Assembly: GCA_011046295.1 (NCBI GenBank)
Contig: DSAV01000238.1
Span: 1-6,809, forward strand
Reading direction: 5' to 3'
DNA: 6,809 nucleotides
DNA from: Deltaproteobacteria bacterium
Lineage (GTDB): Bacteria; Desulfobacterota; Syntrophia; Syntrophales; Smithellaceae
Shown: positions 6,395 through 6,809 of the stretch, piece after piece
How positions within the stretch are numbered: position 1 is the first letter of the stretch
Layout: the number at the start of each line of letters is the position of its first letter
The notes under the pieces: model-generated
What the model was told of the DNA's origin: nothing
The model's input: the letters and a program-made list of their open reading frames with translations, nothing else
Database searches by the model: none
Translations under genes and position numbers: made by a program

Positions 6395-6809
6395 ATGACA
6401 TTCAACTCCGACCGCAGCTTTCTGAGCAGTTTTGACTGGACGCTTTTAGCTCTTGTTTTATCCCTTTGCGCAATAGGCCTTTTAAATATCTATTCCGCGG
6501 GATACGGTACTTCACAAACACAAACACCATTTTATCTGAAGCAACTCCAATGGATCGCATTGGGCTTAATCGCCATGTCGGTAACTTTTTTTATCGATTA
6601 CCGTATCATCGCCCGTGGAGCTTATATTTTCTATGGTATCGCCATTGTGCTGCTATTTCTCGTTTTCATATCTGGCTACACCATGCACGGTTCACAAAGA
6701 TGGTTATCGATCGGCGGCTTCGCTTTCCAGCCTTCCGAGTTCGTAAAGCTGGCGATAATTCTCGCACTGGCCCGCTACTTCGATAACCACAAGTCGAACA
6801 AGCCATATA
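6395..6809 (+). CDS. rodA: RodA, SEDS peptidoglycan glycosyltransferase, N-terminal part (cut by window edge)
   Basis: The open frame from ATG 6395 runs off the right edge after 138 codons. RodA is a multi-pass SEDS protein that polymerises lipid II into glycan strands and forms a pair with PBP2, encoded just upstream. Visible features are a cytoplasmic start (MTFNSDRSFLSSFDW), a first helix at about 15-34 ending in LLNIYSAG, and two more helices at about 50-67 and 75-94. The hallmark SEDS segment is RWLSIGGFAFQPSEFVKLA (102-120). FtsW is the alternative family member, but the position after mrdA in an mre cluster favours RodA. No in-frame start exists upstream back to the mrdA stop, so this start is firm even though no clear ribosome site precedes it. 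The intergenic gap is 42 nt. Confidence 0.95.
   Translation, partial: MTFNSDRSFLSSFDWTLLALVLSLCAIGLLNIYSAGYGTSQTQTPFYLKQLQWIALGLIAMSVTFFIDYRIIARGAYIFYGIAIVLLFLVFISGYTMHGSQRWLSIGGFAFQPSEFVKLAIILALARYFDNHKSNKPY

Noticed and set aside
6466..6786. Plus-strand 106-codon frame at the right edge
   Set aside because: It is out of frame with rodA, whose translation here shows membrane helices and the SEDS QPSEF motif. The 106-codon product is a shadow.
1..6809. Mobile elements, CRISPR arrays, phage genes or an unknown defence system
   Set aside because: All coding space is filled by known housekeeping families and two tRNA genes. No direct-repeat arrays, terminal inverted repeats, transposase or integrase motifs were seen, and no tRNA-end duplication marking an attachment site is visible.

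Overview
The window is an ordinary chromosomal segment from a Gram-negative, rod-shaped bacterium. Its main content is the cell-elongation (rod-complex) gene cluster mreB-mreC-mreD-mrdA-rodA. The best guess for the host is a member of the Desulfobacterota or former Deltaproteobacteria. This rests on the style of the MreB and PBP2 sequences and on a membrane-anchored PpiD/SurA-like chaperone of the type common in that group. It is an inference from memory of these families, not from a database search. Base composition looks moderate and even. No insertion sequence, integrase, CRISPR array or phage gene is visible.

Layout. The left edge holds the 5' end of a tRNA-Leu gene on the minus strand, cut by the window, with a good promoter. 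Facing away from it is a complete tRNA-Ala(GGC) with encoded CCA. A hairpin and T-run follow the tRNA-Ala, and the same hairpin lies just past the stop of the convergent chaperone gene, so it probably ends transcription in both directions. The minus-strand gene at 254-1852 encodes a 532-residue inner-membrane-anchored, periplasmic SurA_N protein. Its two C-terminal parvulin-like units appear to be a duplication without the classical isomerase motifs. A 186-base divergent promoter region separates it from mreB.

From 2039 to the right edge every gene is on the plus strand. MreB is the actin-like filament that orients wall synthesis. MreC is the bitopic periplasmic scaffold that links and activates the machinery. 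MreD is its multi-pass partner. MrdA (PBP2) is the transpeptidase that crosslinks new peptidoglycan. RodA, of which only the first 138 codons are present, is the SEDS glycosyltransferase that polymerises lipid II. The spacings (84 nt, 2 nt, a 44-nt overlap, then 42 nt) support one operon, possibly with a second promoter before mreC.

I found no clearly undescribed system. Points worth a second look are a likely Cys3-His metal site in PBP2, the duplicated degenerate parvulin modules in the chaperone, a five-codon reading frame overlapping the rodA start, and an inverted repeat straddling the mreB stop codon.
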